From assembly GCA_964615425.1 (NCBI GenBank), contig CAZTOB010000003.1:1-51907 (forward strand): DNA of 51,907 nucleotides, in the 5' to 3' direction. The DNA is from CAYLVJ01 sp964615425. Lineage in GTDB: Bacteria; Patescibacteriota; Minisyncoccia; Minisyncoccales; CAYTKG01. A model generated the notes under the pieces. That model worked only from the letters and a program-made list of their open reading frames with translations, was not told where the DNA came from and searched no databases. Positions 1 to 8,633 of the stretch are shown here, in pieces (position 1 is the stretch's first letter; each line of letters opens with the position of its first letter). The position numbers and the translations under genes are program-made.

Positions 1-1849
1 AACCCAGACCGCCATTTAAGGCCCCCAAATTTGGACTAAGTGTTTCTAAAGGAATTGAGGTTCCAGAGACAACTAGGAGGTTTGCTTAGTAGCAGCGATC
101 CTTTAAAGAGTGCGTAAAAGCTCACTAGTCAAGGGATCTTGCGCCTAAGATTTCCGGGACTAAGTCCAATGCCGAAAATGCGGATGCATCTTTTGATGCG
201 TGGTAGAAGAGCGTTCTCGGGGCGCTGAAGTCGGACTCGCGAGAGCCGATGGAGCGCAGAGAAGTGAGACTGTTGGCATGAGTAACCACAAAAGAAGTGA
301 GATTCTTCTTGGCCGAAAGCCTAAGGTTTCCTGGGCAATGACAATCAACCCAGGGTTAGGCGGTCCTTAGCCGAACCCGAAAGGGATAGGTGATGGACAG
401 CCGGTTAATATTCCGGCCCTTCTTTGTCAAGTTTGCAGACGGCGACGAAGAGCAGTATTCCAATCGAATTATTGGATTTTCGTTATCGATGTAAGGAGCA
501 ATCCAAGCATCGGTAGAATCTCCTACGGGAGAAACTTGGAAGAGCGCTTTTCCCAGAAAAACCGTCTGTGGGTTAGATTGACGAAGAAACCGTACCGCAA
601 AACCGAGACAGGTAGGCTGGCGTAAGCGTGCTAAGGCCAACGAGTGAAAGCTCCTGAAGGAACTAGGCAAAAAAGTGACCGTAACTTAGGGATAAGGTCC
701 ACCACGCTTTGCGTGGTCGCAGCAAACGATCCCCTGGCGACTGTTTATCAAAAACACAGGTCCCTGCTTAACTCGTAAGAGGATGTATAGGGGCTGAACC
801 CTGACCAGTGCTTGAGTGTTGAGTCTGTCGGTTGTCTTGTTTACAAGACGGCTGAGTGGACGAAGCCTTGAGTGAACGTCGGCTCTAACCTTGAGAGTCC
901 GAAGGTAGCGTAATCCCTTGCCGGGTAAGTTCCGGCCTGAATGAATGGGTTAACGACTGGGGGACTGTCTCCAGGAGCAGCTCGGTGAAAATGCGAGACC
1001 GGTCAAGACGCCGGTTACTTGCGGCTAGACAGAAAGACCCTGGAAGCTTTACTACAGGCTCCTATTGGTCTATTAAAATGTATGCGTAGAATAGTGGGGA
1101 GACTTTGAAGCTCAACTTTCGGGTTGAGTGGAGTCATCAGTGAAATACCCACCTTACAGGTTAGTAGCTCTAACCCTTTGATACACAAAGGGGACAGTGG
1201 GTGTTGGGTAGTTTGAGTGGGGCGCTCGCCTCCAAAAGAGTACCGGAGGCGTTCAAAGGTCAGCTAGCTCCGGATGGAAATCGGAGTGGTCCTATAAAGA
1301 GATAAGCTGGCTTAACTGCAAGGGTGATGGCCCGCGCAGGTGGGAAACCAGGACTTAGTGAACCGACCTCTTTTCGTAGAAAAGGGGGAGACAACAGATA
1401 AAAGTTACTCCAGGGATAACAGGCTGGTCGGGCCCGAGAGTTCATATCGACGGCCCGGTTCGGTACCTCGATGTCGGCTCATCACATCCTGGGGGTGAAG
1501 AGGCTCCCAAGGGTTTGGCTGTTCGCCAATTAAAGCGGTACGTGAGCTGGGTTCAGACCGTCGTAAGACAGGTCGGTCCTTATCTACCGCAAGCGTGGAG
1601 TCTTGAGGGGAGCTCTCCTCAGTACGAGAGGATCAGGAGGGACTAACCTCTGGTGTACCAGTTGTCGCGCCAGCGGCATAGCTGGGTAGCTAAGTTGGGA
1701 AGGGATAAGAACTGAAAGCATCTAAGTTCGAAGCCCACCCCGAGATTAAGACTCATAGGTTGGTCGTAGACTACGACCTTGATAGGGTGCAGGTGTAAGC
1801 ACGGCAACGTGTTCAGCCGAGCACTACTAATAAACCATATAACTTTAAC
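1..1849 (+). rRNA. rrl: 23S ribosomal RNA, 3' part (5' end outside window)
   Basis: Large-subunit rRNA covering roughly the region from E. coli position 1040 to the 3' end. Recognisable parts include the GTPase-centre neighbourhood near 90-130, the peptidyl-transferase strands near 1020-1050 and 1465-1500, and the sarcin-ricin loop at about 1620-1640 (AGTACGAGAGGATCAGGAG). The length from the first recognisable block to the 3' end is close to that of E. coli, so no intron or large insertion is present in this part. Open frames on the opposite strand (160-348, 356-670, 1260-1445) are shadows. Confidence 0.97.
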
Positions 1850-1893
1850 TCCTGCGTCGAGTTAAGCTTGGCAAAGCTAAATCAACCTAAAAA

Positions 1894-2023
1894 GATGCTT
1901 GGGCGGCGGCTATACTGGCATTGTTCCACCTGTTCCCATTCCGAACACAGAAGTGAAATATGCCGAGGCCGATGGTAGCCCTTTGGGCAAGAGTAGGTAG
2001 CCGCCGCCCGAGCATCTTTTTTT
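1894..2023 (+). terminator. Intrinsic terminator built on the 5S terminal helix
   Basis: GATGCT at 1894-1899 and AGCATC at 2011-2016 extend the 5S terminal helix, and a run of T begins at 2017. The same helix therefore closes the 5S rRNA and forms the terminator stem of the rRNA operon. mreC starts only about 30 nt further on, so a terminator here would separate rRNA from mRNA transcription. Confidence 0.75.
1896..2014 (+). rRNA. rrf: 5S ribosomal RNA
   Basis: About 119 nt with the conserved loop segment CCGAACACAGAAGTGAAA and a GC-rich terminal helix (GGGCGGCGGCTA near 1901 with TAGCCGCCGCCC near 1998-2009). It lies about 46 nt after the 23S 3' end, the usual order. The exact ends are uncertain by a few bases because the terminal helix runs on into the terminator stem. 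Confidence 0.95.
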
Positions 2024-2039
2024 ATTAGATTATTTTTCT

Positions 2040-2045
2040 TATAAT
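2040..2045 (+). promoter_or_regulatory. -10 element of mreC promoter (predicted leaderless)
   Basis: A perfect TATAAT lies 6 nt before the mreC ATG at 2052, so initiation about 7 nt downstream of the -10 would start the transcript on the start codon. The -35 region falls in the T-run of the rRNA terminator and is poor. There is no Shine-Dalgarno sequence and no room for one. Confidence 0.55.
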
Positions 2046-2051
2046 TTACTA

Positions 2052-2822
2052 ATGAAACGCATTCACTTTTTAATCGTCTTTCTTTTCGGACTTGCTTTGT
2101 TTTCTATTTTTCTTTTTCCTTCTTCAAGCAAGGAAATATTTTTTACTTCGACCAGTAAATTTTTTGCTTCCTTCAGATTTCTAACCGAACCCTTGTCTAA
2201 TGTTTTGGATTTTAAAACTTTAAATCAGCTGCAGAAAGAAAACGAAATCCTGGAAAAAGAAAACAAAAGATTAAAATCCAGGGTTTTCGAGTTGGAAAAG
2301 TTCTCAGAGGAAAACAAAGATCTTAGAAAAATGCTGGAGGCGGGAGAAGAAGAACAAATGGACTTGTTTTTTGCTCGAGTGGTATTTCGTAACTTGAATG
2401 ATAACTTTATTGTAATTAACAAAGGGGAAAAGGATGGAGTAAAAAAAGAAATGTTTTTTATAAGTTCTGAGAAAGAACTAATAGGCAGGGTGAATAAGGT
2501 TTTTCGAGGCTTCTCCGAAGTTTTGCTTCTTTCAAGCCAGGAGGTTGTTGTAGAAGGAGAAAGTAGTTCCGGTGTTTTGGGTCAACTTCAAGGAAAAGGA
2601 AACGGTGAGTTAAGTTTAGACCTGATTGTAAATGAAGCGGACTTGGAAGAGGGAGAAACTGTTTATACTAGAGGAGAAAGAAAAATGCTTCCGGAAGGAA
2701 TTTTGGTAGGCAAGGTGAAAGCGGTTGACAGCTTGGATGTAGAACCTTATAAGTCGGCCCGGGTTGAGTGGTTTGTTGACCCTTGGAAAATAAACAACGG
2801 TTTTTTGATTAAGGATTATTAA
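2052..2822 (+). CDS. mreC: Rod shape-determining protein MreC
   Basis: MreC is the bitopic membrane protein that links MreB filaments to the elongation peptidoglycan synthases. This 256-aa product has the family layout: one N-terminal transmembrane helix (about residues 5-22), a strong coiled coil rich in Leu, Glu and Lys (about 57-95), and a periplasmic beta domain to the C terminus. It is first in a row with mreD and the PBP2 gene, the classic mre order, but mreB is not in this window. The ATG at 2052 follows a TATAAT by 6 nt, so the mRNA is probably leaderless. The family assignment is firm; the leaderless start is inference. Confidence 0.9.
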   Translation: MKRIHFLIVFLFGLALFSIFLFPSSSKEIFFTSTSKFFASFRFLTEPLSNVLDFKTLNQLQKENEILEKENKRLKSRVFELEKFSEENKDLRKMLEAGEEEQMDLFFARVVFRNLNDNFIVINKGEKDGVKKEMFFISSEKELIGRVNKVFRGFSEVLLLSSQEVVVEGESSSGVLGQLQGKGNGELSLDLIVNEADLEEGETVYTRGERKMLPEGILVGKVKAVDSLDVEPYKSARVEWFVDPWKINNGFLIKDY

Positions 2823-2823
2823 A

Positions 2824-3294
2824 ATGAATCAATTTTTTGAAAAATCAAGAAAGATCGTTGTCTTTCTCGCAGTTTCTCTTTTGTTACTGGGCGTCCAAGA
2901 TGTTTTGCCCTCCTTTTTTCAAGGAGCGCAGCCAATTTTTTTAATATCTTTACTTCTGCCTTACCTTTTTTTTGTTAAAGATTTTTTTATTTCTTTTATT
3001 CTCTTTTCAATTTCCGCTCTTTTGATGGAGGTTACAAGTTTAGAGGTTCCCGGGGTTAATTTTGTTTTTCTATTTTTTTCTTTTGTGGTTTTTTCTTACG
3101 CTTGTTTTATTTTTCGCAAAAAAGGTTTTTTGTTTTACCTTTTTCTTTCTTTTGTTTTTTTAGTTGTTTTTGAGGGAGGGAAGGTGCTTTTTCGGGTTTT
3201 TAAAAACAATTTTAATAAAGTTATTTTTTACAACACAGGTGCGGAAATAGCTCTTACGCTGGGTGTTTCCTGCCTTTTATTTTTTCTCTATTAA
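2824..3294 (+). CDS. mreD: MreD-like integral membrane protein
   Basis: A 156-aa, very hydrophobic, Phe-rich protein with about five predicted membrane segments and almost no soluble part. Sequence alone does not identify it strongly. The call rests on its place between mreC (1-nt gap) and the PBP2 gene and on its size, which fits MreD (about 160 aa), the membrane partner of MreC in the elongasome. The T-rich coding strand (Phe TTT codons) is typical of such proteins in AT-rich genomes. It overlaps the next reading frame, which suggests translational coupling. An unrelated small membrane protein cannot be excluded. Confidence 0.7.
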   Translation: MNQFFEKSRKIVVFLAVSLLLLGVQDVLPSFFQGAQPIFLISLLLPYLFFVKDFFISFILFSISALLMEVTSLEVPGVNFVFLFFSFVVFSYACFIFRKKGFLFYLFLSFVFLVVFEGGKVLFRVFKNNFNKVIFYNTGAEIALTLGVSCLLFFLY

Positions 3295-5248
3295 TATATT
3301 TTCTAAATATAAATTTAAAAAATTTAAATTAAAAAGAAACGGCCGGGAGATTCAACCCCAGGAAATTATTTTAGATTCTTTAGCGCAGCGGAAGAACTTT
3401 TTTTCTCAAAAAAGATTCGAAGTGCCTCTTCCTCCTCAGATTTTTTATTTCTTTCTTGTTTTTTTCGGTTTGGCTTTTTCTTTTCTTTGGGGCAAAAGCT
3501 TCATGCTTCAGGTTGCGGCTCGTGAAGAGTTTGAAGAAACAGCGGAAAAATATCATAAAAGTGTTTATTACACTCTTCCTTCCCGAGGTGTGATCTACGA
3601 TCAAAAAGGAACGCAACTGGTTCAAAACACAGTTTCGTTTTCTCTTGTCTGTTACAAGCATGACTTACCTCATCAGGAAGAAGAAAAAAGAAAGCTCTTA
3701 GAAGAAGCCTCTCTTCTTGCGGGGTTGGAATACGAATTCTTAAAAGAAAAAATAGAGGAAGAGAAAAAAAGCAGGGTGATTTTAAAAGAAGATCTTTCTC
3801 ATTCGGAAGCTGTGAATTTAAAAACTGAACTTCAAGAAGTTCCCGCTTTTTATATCAAAGAAGATATGAAAAGAGATTATCGCGATGGCGCTACCTTTGC
3901 TCACGTGGTTGGTTTTCTGGGGAGAGTGACCGAGGAAGAGGTTTCTTCAGACTATTCTTCGATTGATTATATAGGAAAAGCAGGACTGGAAAAGGAATAC
4001 GAGAATATTTTACGAGGGACGGTAGGGAAAGAGGTGGTAGAAAGAGATGTTTTCGGCCGGGAACTTTCTCGTGAAAAAATGGCGGATCCCGTTTCCGGAA
4101 ACAGCTTGGTTTTGCATTTGGATGAAAGTCTTCAAAAAAAGGGAGAAGAGGTCTTAAAGAAAGCTATTAAAGACGCTCGTTCCGAAGCCGGTGTTTTTAT
4201 TGCTATGGACCCTGAAACAGGGGGAGTACTTTCCTTAGTTTCTGTTCCTTCTTATGACAATAACTTGTTTTCTCGAGGAGTAGGGTCTAGAGAGTGGCAG
4301 GAGGTTTCCGAGAACCCCCTGAATCCTTTTTGGAACAGAGTTGTTTCTGCGGTTTATCCTACGGGTTCGGTTATTAAACCCTTGATTGCCAGCGGTGTTT
4401 TGGAAGAGGAGATCATTGATCCTCGTCGGGAAATAGGTTGTGAGGGGGAGGTTACCATCGAGAATCCATGGGATGAGGATAAACCTTGGATCTTTAAAGA
4501 TTGGGCTGTTCATGGTGCCACCAGCATGAGAAAAGCAATAGCTGTCTCCTGCAACGTTTACTTTTATCACGTTGGGGCCGGCCACGGAGGGATTAACGGT
4601 TTAAGCTGGGAGGGAATTAAAAAATATATTTCTCTTTTTGGCTGGGGAGAAAAAACAGGAATAGATTTGCCGGGTGAAAAATCCGGTTTTATTCCCACTC
4701 CAGAATGGAAAAGAAGTCATTTTGAAAAAGCGGAAAACAAAATTTGGGTGCCGGGGGACAACTACAACCTTTCCATCGGCCAGGGTTATCTTTCGGTTAC
4801 ACCTTTGCAGGTTGCCAGCTCTTTTGTTCCCATAGCAAACGGTGGAGTTTTGTATAAGCCGCATTTGGTAAAAGAAGTTGTAGACGAAAACAAAAATGTT
4901 GTTGAAGTTTACAACCCGGAAGTTGTAAGAAAAGATTTTATTCAAGAAGAAAATCTTCGGGTTGTTAGAGAAGGCATGAAGGATGCGACCACTTATGGCT
5001 CCGTGAGCACCTTTTCGGATTTACCTTTTCAATCAGCAGCTAAAACTGGTACGGCTGAGATCGGGGTGGAGAAACATTATCACAACTGGATCACTGTTTT
5101 TGCCCCCTATGAGAATCCGGAAATAGTTTTTACTATTTTGATAGAGAAAGTGCCTGAGGGGGAAAGACATATTAACCCAGCTGCCAAAGAGATATTAAGG
5201 TGGTATTTTGCAGAAGAAGAAGTAACTGCAAACAATGAAGAAGAATAA
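3263..5248 (+). CDS. mrdA: Penicillin-binding protein 2 (elongasome transpeptidase)
   Basis: Class B penicillin-binding protein that cross-links new peptidoglycan during cell elongation. After one transmembrane helix (about residues 57-78) comes the dimerisation domain with the usual LPSRGVIYD-type motif, then the transpeptidase domain. The three active-site motifs are present: SVIK with nucleophile Ser369, SCN at 429-431 and KTG at 594-596. The longest frame starts with GTG at 3263 and overlaps mreD by 32 nt. No good ribosome site precedes it, and no ATG occurs before the membrane helix, so the true start could be a rare codon near 3290-3296. Length about 650-660 aa is normal for PBP2. Confidence 0.92.
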   Translation: MFPAFYFFSINIFSKYKFKKFKLKRNGREIQPQEIILDSLAQRKNFFSQKRFEVPLPPQIFYFFLVFFGLAFSFLWGKSFMLQVAAREEFEETAEKYHKSVYYTLPSRGVIYDQKGTQLVQNTVSFSLVCYKHDLPHQEEEKRKLLEEASLLAGLEYEFLKEKIEEEKKSRVILKEDLSHSEAVNLKTELQEVPAFYIKEDMKRDYRDGATFAHVVGFLGRVTEEEVSSDYSSIDYIGKAGLEKEYENILRGTVGKEVVERDVFGRELSREKMADPVSGNSLVLHLDESLQKKGEEVLKKAIKDARSEAGVFIAMDPETGGVLSLVSVPSYDNNLFSRGVGSREWQEVSENPLNPFWNRVVSAVYPTGSVIKPLIASGVLEEEIIDPRREIGCEGEVTIENPWDEDKPWIFKDWAVHGATSMRKAIAVSCNVYFYHVGAGHGGINGLSWEGIKKYISLFGWGEKTGIDLPGEKSGFIPTPEWKRSHFEKAENKIWVPGDNYNLSIGQGYLSVTPLQVASSFVPIANGGVLYKPHLVKEVVDENKNVVEVYNPEVVRKDFIQEENLRVVREGMKDATTYGSVSTFSDLPFQSAAKTGTAEIGVEKHYHNWITVFAPYENPEIVFTILIEKVPEGERHINPAAKEILRWYFAEEEVTANNEEE

Positions 5249-5990
5249 AGATAAAAAGAGCAAATATGCCGAGTTGGGCAAGCCATCTTTGGTTTTTGGA
5301 AAAGGACAAAAAAAGCGCTTGGATCTTATCGAGAAAGAGGTTGATCTTAAAGGGAAAAAAGTTTTGGATGTCGGGTGCGGAACGGGTAGCTACGGTCTTG
5401 GCTTTTTAAAAAGGGGAGCAGATTATTTCGGAATTGATATTGACGCAGAAAAAATTAAAAAGGCGAGAAAGAATATTAATTCAGGGATTTTTAAAGTTTC
5501 TTCTTCCGAAAATATTCCTTTTCCCGATGAATCTTTTGACCTTATCTTTTTAAATGAAGTTTTAGAACACGTAGAAAATGATGAAGAAACTATAATTGAA
5601 TGCCTTAGGGTTTTAAAAAACAAAGGTCGGATTGTTGTGTTCGCGCCTAACAGATTTTTTCCTTTTGAAACCCACGGTGTTTATTTAGGTCGAAAATATG
5701 TTTTTGGCAACATTCCTTTGATAAATTATCTTCCGCTTCGAGTTAGAAACTTTTTTTGTCCTCATGTTCGTATTTACACGCCTTCCCGATTAAAAGAAAT
5801 ATTTCCCGAAAAGGAGGTTTCTTTTTTGAGAACGGATTTTGTTTTTCCCGCTTTTGACAGGATAGAGAGGAAGGTTCCTTTTCTAGGTCGTTTTTTTAAA
5901 AAGATAACTCCTGTTTTTGAAAAAAGTTTTTTAAAGTTTTTTGGTATTTCTATCTTTTTAATTGTGCAAAAAAATGAGAAAAACAATTAA
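5235..5990 (+). CDS. SAM-dependent methyltransferase, class I
   Basis: A 251-aa Rossmann-fold methyltransferase of the UbiE/COQ5-like type. Motif I is VLDVGCGTG at residues 43-51, followed by the acidic end of strand beta2 (FGIDID) and a post-motif FDLIFLNEVLEHVEND segment typical of small-molecule or lipid methyltransferases. The N terminus is Lys-rich, the C-terminal third hydrophobic and basic, so it may sit at the membrane. Its start overlaps the PBP2 gene by 14 nt and its end overlaps the next gene, so it belongs to the same transcript. The substrate cannot be told from the sequence. Confidence 0.8.
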   Translation: MKKNKDKKSKYAELGKPSLVFGKGQKKRLDLIEKEVDLKGKKVLDVGCGTGSYGLGFLKRGADYFGIDIDAEKIKKARKNINSGIFKVSSSENIPFPDESFDLIFLNEVLEHVENDEETIIECLRVLKNKGRIVVFAPNRFFPFETHGVYLGRKYVFGNIPLINYLPLRVRNFFCPHVRIYTPSRLKEIFPEKEVSFLRTDFVFPAFDRIERKVPFLGRFFKKITPVFEKSFLKFFGISIFLIVQKNEKNN

Positions 5991-7023
5991 ACTTTCTTTG
6001 ATTTTTTTCTTTTTCCTTGTTCTTTTGCTTTTTCTTTTTTTTCAAATTTCTGAAACCGACCGAGAATTTATTTGGAAAGAATCCGAAAAAGAAAAAGAAA
6101 ATATTCTTTCCCCTAAAGTTTCTCTTCTTTTTGTTGGGGACATTATGTTGGACAGAGGAGTGGAGGTTCTTTTGGAAAGGGAAGGTTTTTCCTGGCCCTT
6201 TTTGAAGATAAGTGACTTCTTAAAAAAGAGAGATTTTGTCGTTGCAAATCTAGAAGGGGCTTTGCTTTTTGACCCCCCGGTGTTTGGGCCCCGTTCTCTT
6301 AGTTTTGCTTTTTCGTATGAAAACCTTTTTTCTTTGGAGGATGCGGGGTTTACTCATTTTTCTTTATCTAACAACCACACCTTAAATGCTGGTCAAAGCG
6401 GCTTGGAAGAGACAAAAGAGAATCTGAGGGAAGGAGGGTTTTCTTTTTTCGGAGATCCTTTGAATCGGGAATCGGAGGTGATTTTTGAAGACGAGTTTGT
6501 AATCTTCGGTTTTAATTGGACTTTTCCGGATTACAGGCGGGAAGATTTTTTATTGGAAAATGTTAGGGATCTTTCCCAAAAACATTCTGAAAAACTTTTA
6601 GTTGTTTATATTCACTGGGGGGAAGAGTATGAATTAAAAAGCGCAAAATCTCAAAGAGAATTAGCTCGAAAGATGATAGACGAGGGGGCTGACTTGGTTG
6701 TCGGAAGTCATCCTCACGTAGTTCAGGAAATTGAAGTCTACAAAGACAGAGCAGTTTTTTATTCTCTGGGTAATTTTGTCTTTGATCAATATTTTTCAGA
6801 AGATGTGCAGAAAGGGCTTATCGTTGAGCCCGTTCTTTTTCCCGAAAGGATTGAGTTCAACCTTTATCCAGTTGGTTCGAAAAAAAGCCAACCTTTTCTT
6901 ATGCAGGGGGAAGAAAAAGAAAAATTCTTGGAAGAGCTTGCCTCCAGGTCAAGCGAGGATTATCGGGAAGAAATTAGAAGAGGTTATTTCTCTCTTCCTT
7001 TTTTAAAAAATAACAAAGACTAA
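5974..7023 (+). CDS. CapA-family (PGA_cap) metallophosphatase-like protein
   Basis: About 349 aa. A short basic N terminus and one hydrophobic helix (signal anchor, residues about 6-25) lead into a calcineurin-like domain of the CapA/PgsA family. Visible motifs are LLFVGDIMLDRG, a SNNHTLNAG segment, GSHPHVVQ and YSLGNFVFDQ, in the expected order. In Bacillus, CapA takes part in poly-gamma-glutamate export, but most family members in other bacteria are uncharacterised. A longer frame begins with TTG at 5962; the ATG at 5974 is preferred because it gives a normal basic n-region before the membrane helix. It overlaps the methyltransferase gene by 17 nt. The role in the wall cluster is unknown. 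Confidence 0.8.
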   Translation: MRKTIKLSLIFFFFLVLLLFLFFQISETDREFIWKESEKEKENILSPKVSLLFVGDIMLDRGVEVLLEREGFSWPFLKISDFLKKRDFVVANLEGALLFDPPVFGPRSLSFAFSYENLFSLEDAGFTHFSLSNNHTLNAGQSGLEETKENLREGGFSFFGDPLNRESEVIFEDEFVIFGFNWTFPDYRREDFLLENVRDLSQKHSEKLLVVYIHWGEEYELKSAKSQRELARKMIDEGADLVVGSHPHVVQEIEVYKDRAVFYSLGNFVFDQYFSEDVQKGLIVEPVLFPERIEFNLYPVGSKKSQPFLMQGEEKEKFLEELASRSSEDYREEIRRGYFSLPFLKNNKD

Positions 7024-7026
7024 GAA

Positions 7027-8334
7027 ATGGCGAAGATAGGAGCTCATTTGTCCATAAGGGGAGGCCTTTGGAAAGCTTTAGATAGGGCGGAAGAAATGGG
7101 AGCCAGTTCTCTTCAAATTTTTTCAGGTTCGCCTCGTACTTGGAAAAATAGTTTCCGGAGTGACAAGGAAATTTCAAAATTTGTTGAAAAAAGAAAACTT
7201 CTTCAAATTCCGGTTTTCATTCATGCCAAATATCTAATCAACTTGGGAAGCAGCGAAAAAAGAATCGCTGATAATTCTTTTAATTCTCTTCGACACGATT
7301 TAATTTTGGCAGAAAAGATAGGGGCAGAGGGGGTTGTTTTTCATCCGCGAGGTAAGATAAATCCTTTGGTTAAAAATATTAAAAAGCTTTTGAACGAGTC
7401 GAGTTCAACTTTGATTGTTGAAAACACTGCTCAAAGCAGACTTTCTTTCGTCCACTCCATTTTAAAGAAGGTTTCTTCTTCCCGTTTAAAGTTCTGCCTT
7501 GACACGGCTCACGCTTTTGAAGCGGGCTATAGTCTTAATACTCCAAAGGGCAGGAAGGCTTTGTTTTCCGATATCAAAAAAGCGGGAGTTGAAAAGTTGT
7601 CGGTTGTTCATGTTAATGATTCTAAAACGAAAGCGGGCTCTAAAAATGACAAGCATGAAAATATCGGCAAAGGAAAGATAGGAAAAGAATCCTTTTTCCT
7701 TTTTTTAAACCATCCTTTTACCTCTTGCCTTCCTTTTATTCTTGAAACACCGGGATTTGATCAAAAAGGTCCGGACGAAAAAAACATAAATATTTTAAAG
7801 GACTTCAAAGGGCGGAACTTATCCAGAGATTTTTATAACCGGGAGACCCCAAAGGTAGCTCGAGATTTAGTGGGAAAATTTTTGACAGTTCGAGACAAAG
7901 GTATTTTTAAAGCGGGGGTAATTTCGGAAACGGAGGCATATTTAGGGCCTGAAGACGGAGCGTCTCATGCTCGTTTTGGAAAAACAAAAAGATCAAAAAT
8001 CATGTGGGAAAAACCCGGACTTATCTACATCTATCTTGTCTACGGGATGCACCACTGTTTTAATATCGTGGCTCATCCGAAGGGAAAGGCTGGAGCGGTT
8101 CTTGTAAGATCCGTGAAGCCGGTGTTTGGAGTTGAAAGTAAAACTGATGGGCCGGGGAAGTTGTGTAGTGAGTTTGGGGTAGACATGAAAGACAGGGGGG
8201 TCGACATTGTAAAAGCTAAAAAATTTAATATTAAAGATGTTGGGTTGAAATTAAGACCAACAAAAAAGAAGAGAGTAGGAGTGGATTATGCCGGGGAGTG
8301 GGGGGATAAAAAGATGAGATTCGTCAGAAAGTAA
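7027..8334 (+). CDS. nfo: Fusion of endonuclease IV and AAG-type 3-methyladenine DNA glycosylase
   Basis: One 435-aa frame with two complete repair enzymes. Residues 1 to about 262 are endonuclease IV, which cuts DNA at abasic sites. All nine metal ligands can be placed (H66, H106, E132, D159, H162, H195, D208, H210, E240), with E. coli Nfo spacing in the later part. Residues about 265-435 are an alkyladenine glycosylase of the human AAG/YxlJ family, with the ETEAYLGPED motif: E303 fits the catalytic Glu, Y305 the base-stacking Tyr and H314 the pocket His. The linker is very short. The glycosylase makes abasic sites and the nuclease cuts them, so the fusion joins two successive base-excision steps. 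The frame has no sign of an assembly join. Confidence 0.93.
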   Translation: MAKIGAHLSIRGGLWKALDRAEEMGASSLQIFSGSPRTWKNSFRSDKEISKFVEKRKLLQIPVFIHAKYLINLGSSEKRIADNSFNSLRHDLILAEKIGAEGVVFHPRGKINPLVKNIKKLLNESSSTLIVENTAQSRLSFVHSILKKVSSSRLKFCLDTAHAFEAGYSLNTPKGRKALFSDIKKAGVEKLSVVHVNDSKTKAGSKNDKHENIGKGKIGKESFFLFLNHPFTSCLPFILETPGFDQKGPDEKNINILKDFKGRNLSRDFYNRETPKVARDLVGKFLTVRDKGIFKAGVISETEAYLGPEDGASHARFGKTKRSKIMWEKPGLIYIYLVYGMHHCFNIVAHPKGKAGAVLVRSVKPVFGVESKTDGPGKLCSEFGVDMKDRGVDIVKAKKFNIKDVGLKLRPTKKKRVGVDYAGEWGDKKMRFVRK

Positions 8335-8364
8335 TTGACACAAAAGTTACCCTTTGCTATTTTT
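8335..8364 (+). promoter_or_regulatory. Promoter of the 38-codon gene
   Basis: A perfect -35 TTGACA at 8335-8340 lies 18 nt before TATTTT at 8359-8364 (or 17 nt before CTATTT). It starts just after the stop codon of the repair fusion gene and reads toward the small gene at 8410. It is one of the best -35 matches in the window. Confidence 0.6.
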
Positions 8365-8409
8365 AAAGAAACGAGTTCAGGATTTTAGACGAAGAGGGAG
8401 GTGATAAAA

Positions 8410-8526
8410 ATGGGGGAAAAGAAGGAGGAAGAGAAGAAGAGGAAGAAGTCGGAAGAGGGGGAGAAGAAACCCCTTCGCCCACCTCGCACTCGACGCGTCC
8501 GGGTTTTTAAATCCGTACGCCGGTAA
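8410..8526 (+). CDS. Small protein with acidic/lysine-rich start and arginine-rich tail
   Basis: A 38-codon gene not recognised as any family. The first half is Lys/Glu repeats; the second half ends in RPPRTRRVRVFKSVRR, strongly basic, so it may bind nucleic acid or ribosomes. Support for a real gene is in the signals: the best Shine-Dalgarno of the window (GGGAGGTGAT, ending 5 nt before the ATG), a TTGACA promoter just upstream, and a GAAA-loop terminator hairpin just after. It is thus a free-standing, probably strongly expressed unit between the repair fusion and lysS. A frame on the opposite strand (8385-8735) looks like a shadow. The function is unknown. Confidence 0.65.
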   Translation: MGEKKEEEKKRKKSEEGEKKPLRPPRTRRVRVFKSVRR

Positions 8527-8540
8527 GGTCGTTCATTAGA

Positions 8541-8570
8541 GGCCGAAGAGAAATCTTCGGCCATTTCTTT
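8541..8570 (+). terminator. Intrinsic terminator after the 38-codon gene
   Basis: GGCCGAAGA at 8541-8549 pairs perfectly with TCTTCGGCC at 8554-8562 around a GAAA tetraloop, followed by ATTTCTTT. A 9-bp stem with a stable tetraloop is a convincing terminator, although the T-run is interrupted. Confidence 0.75.
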
Positions 8571-8596
8571 GGGTTCGGAAATTGTTGATATATAAT
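8569..8596 (+). promoter_or_regulatory. Promoter of lysS
   Basis: TATAAT at 8591-8596 with TTGGGT at 8569-8574 (16-nt spacer). It follows the terminator directly and would start a transcript near 8603, giving a leader of about 30 nt before the lysS ATG. No ribosome-binding site is evident in that leader. Confidence 0.55.
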
Positions 8597-8633
8597 TAAA
8601 AAATGAGTTAAAAAGCTGTTTAGTTATAAAAAC

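Noticed and set aside
160..1445. Three minus-strand open frames
   Set aside because: They are antisense to conserved 23S rRNA.
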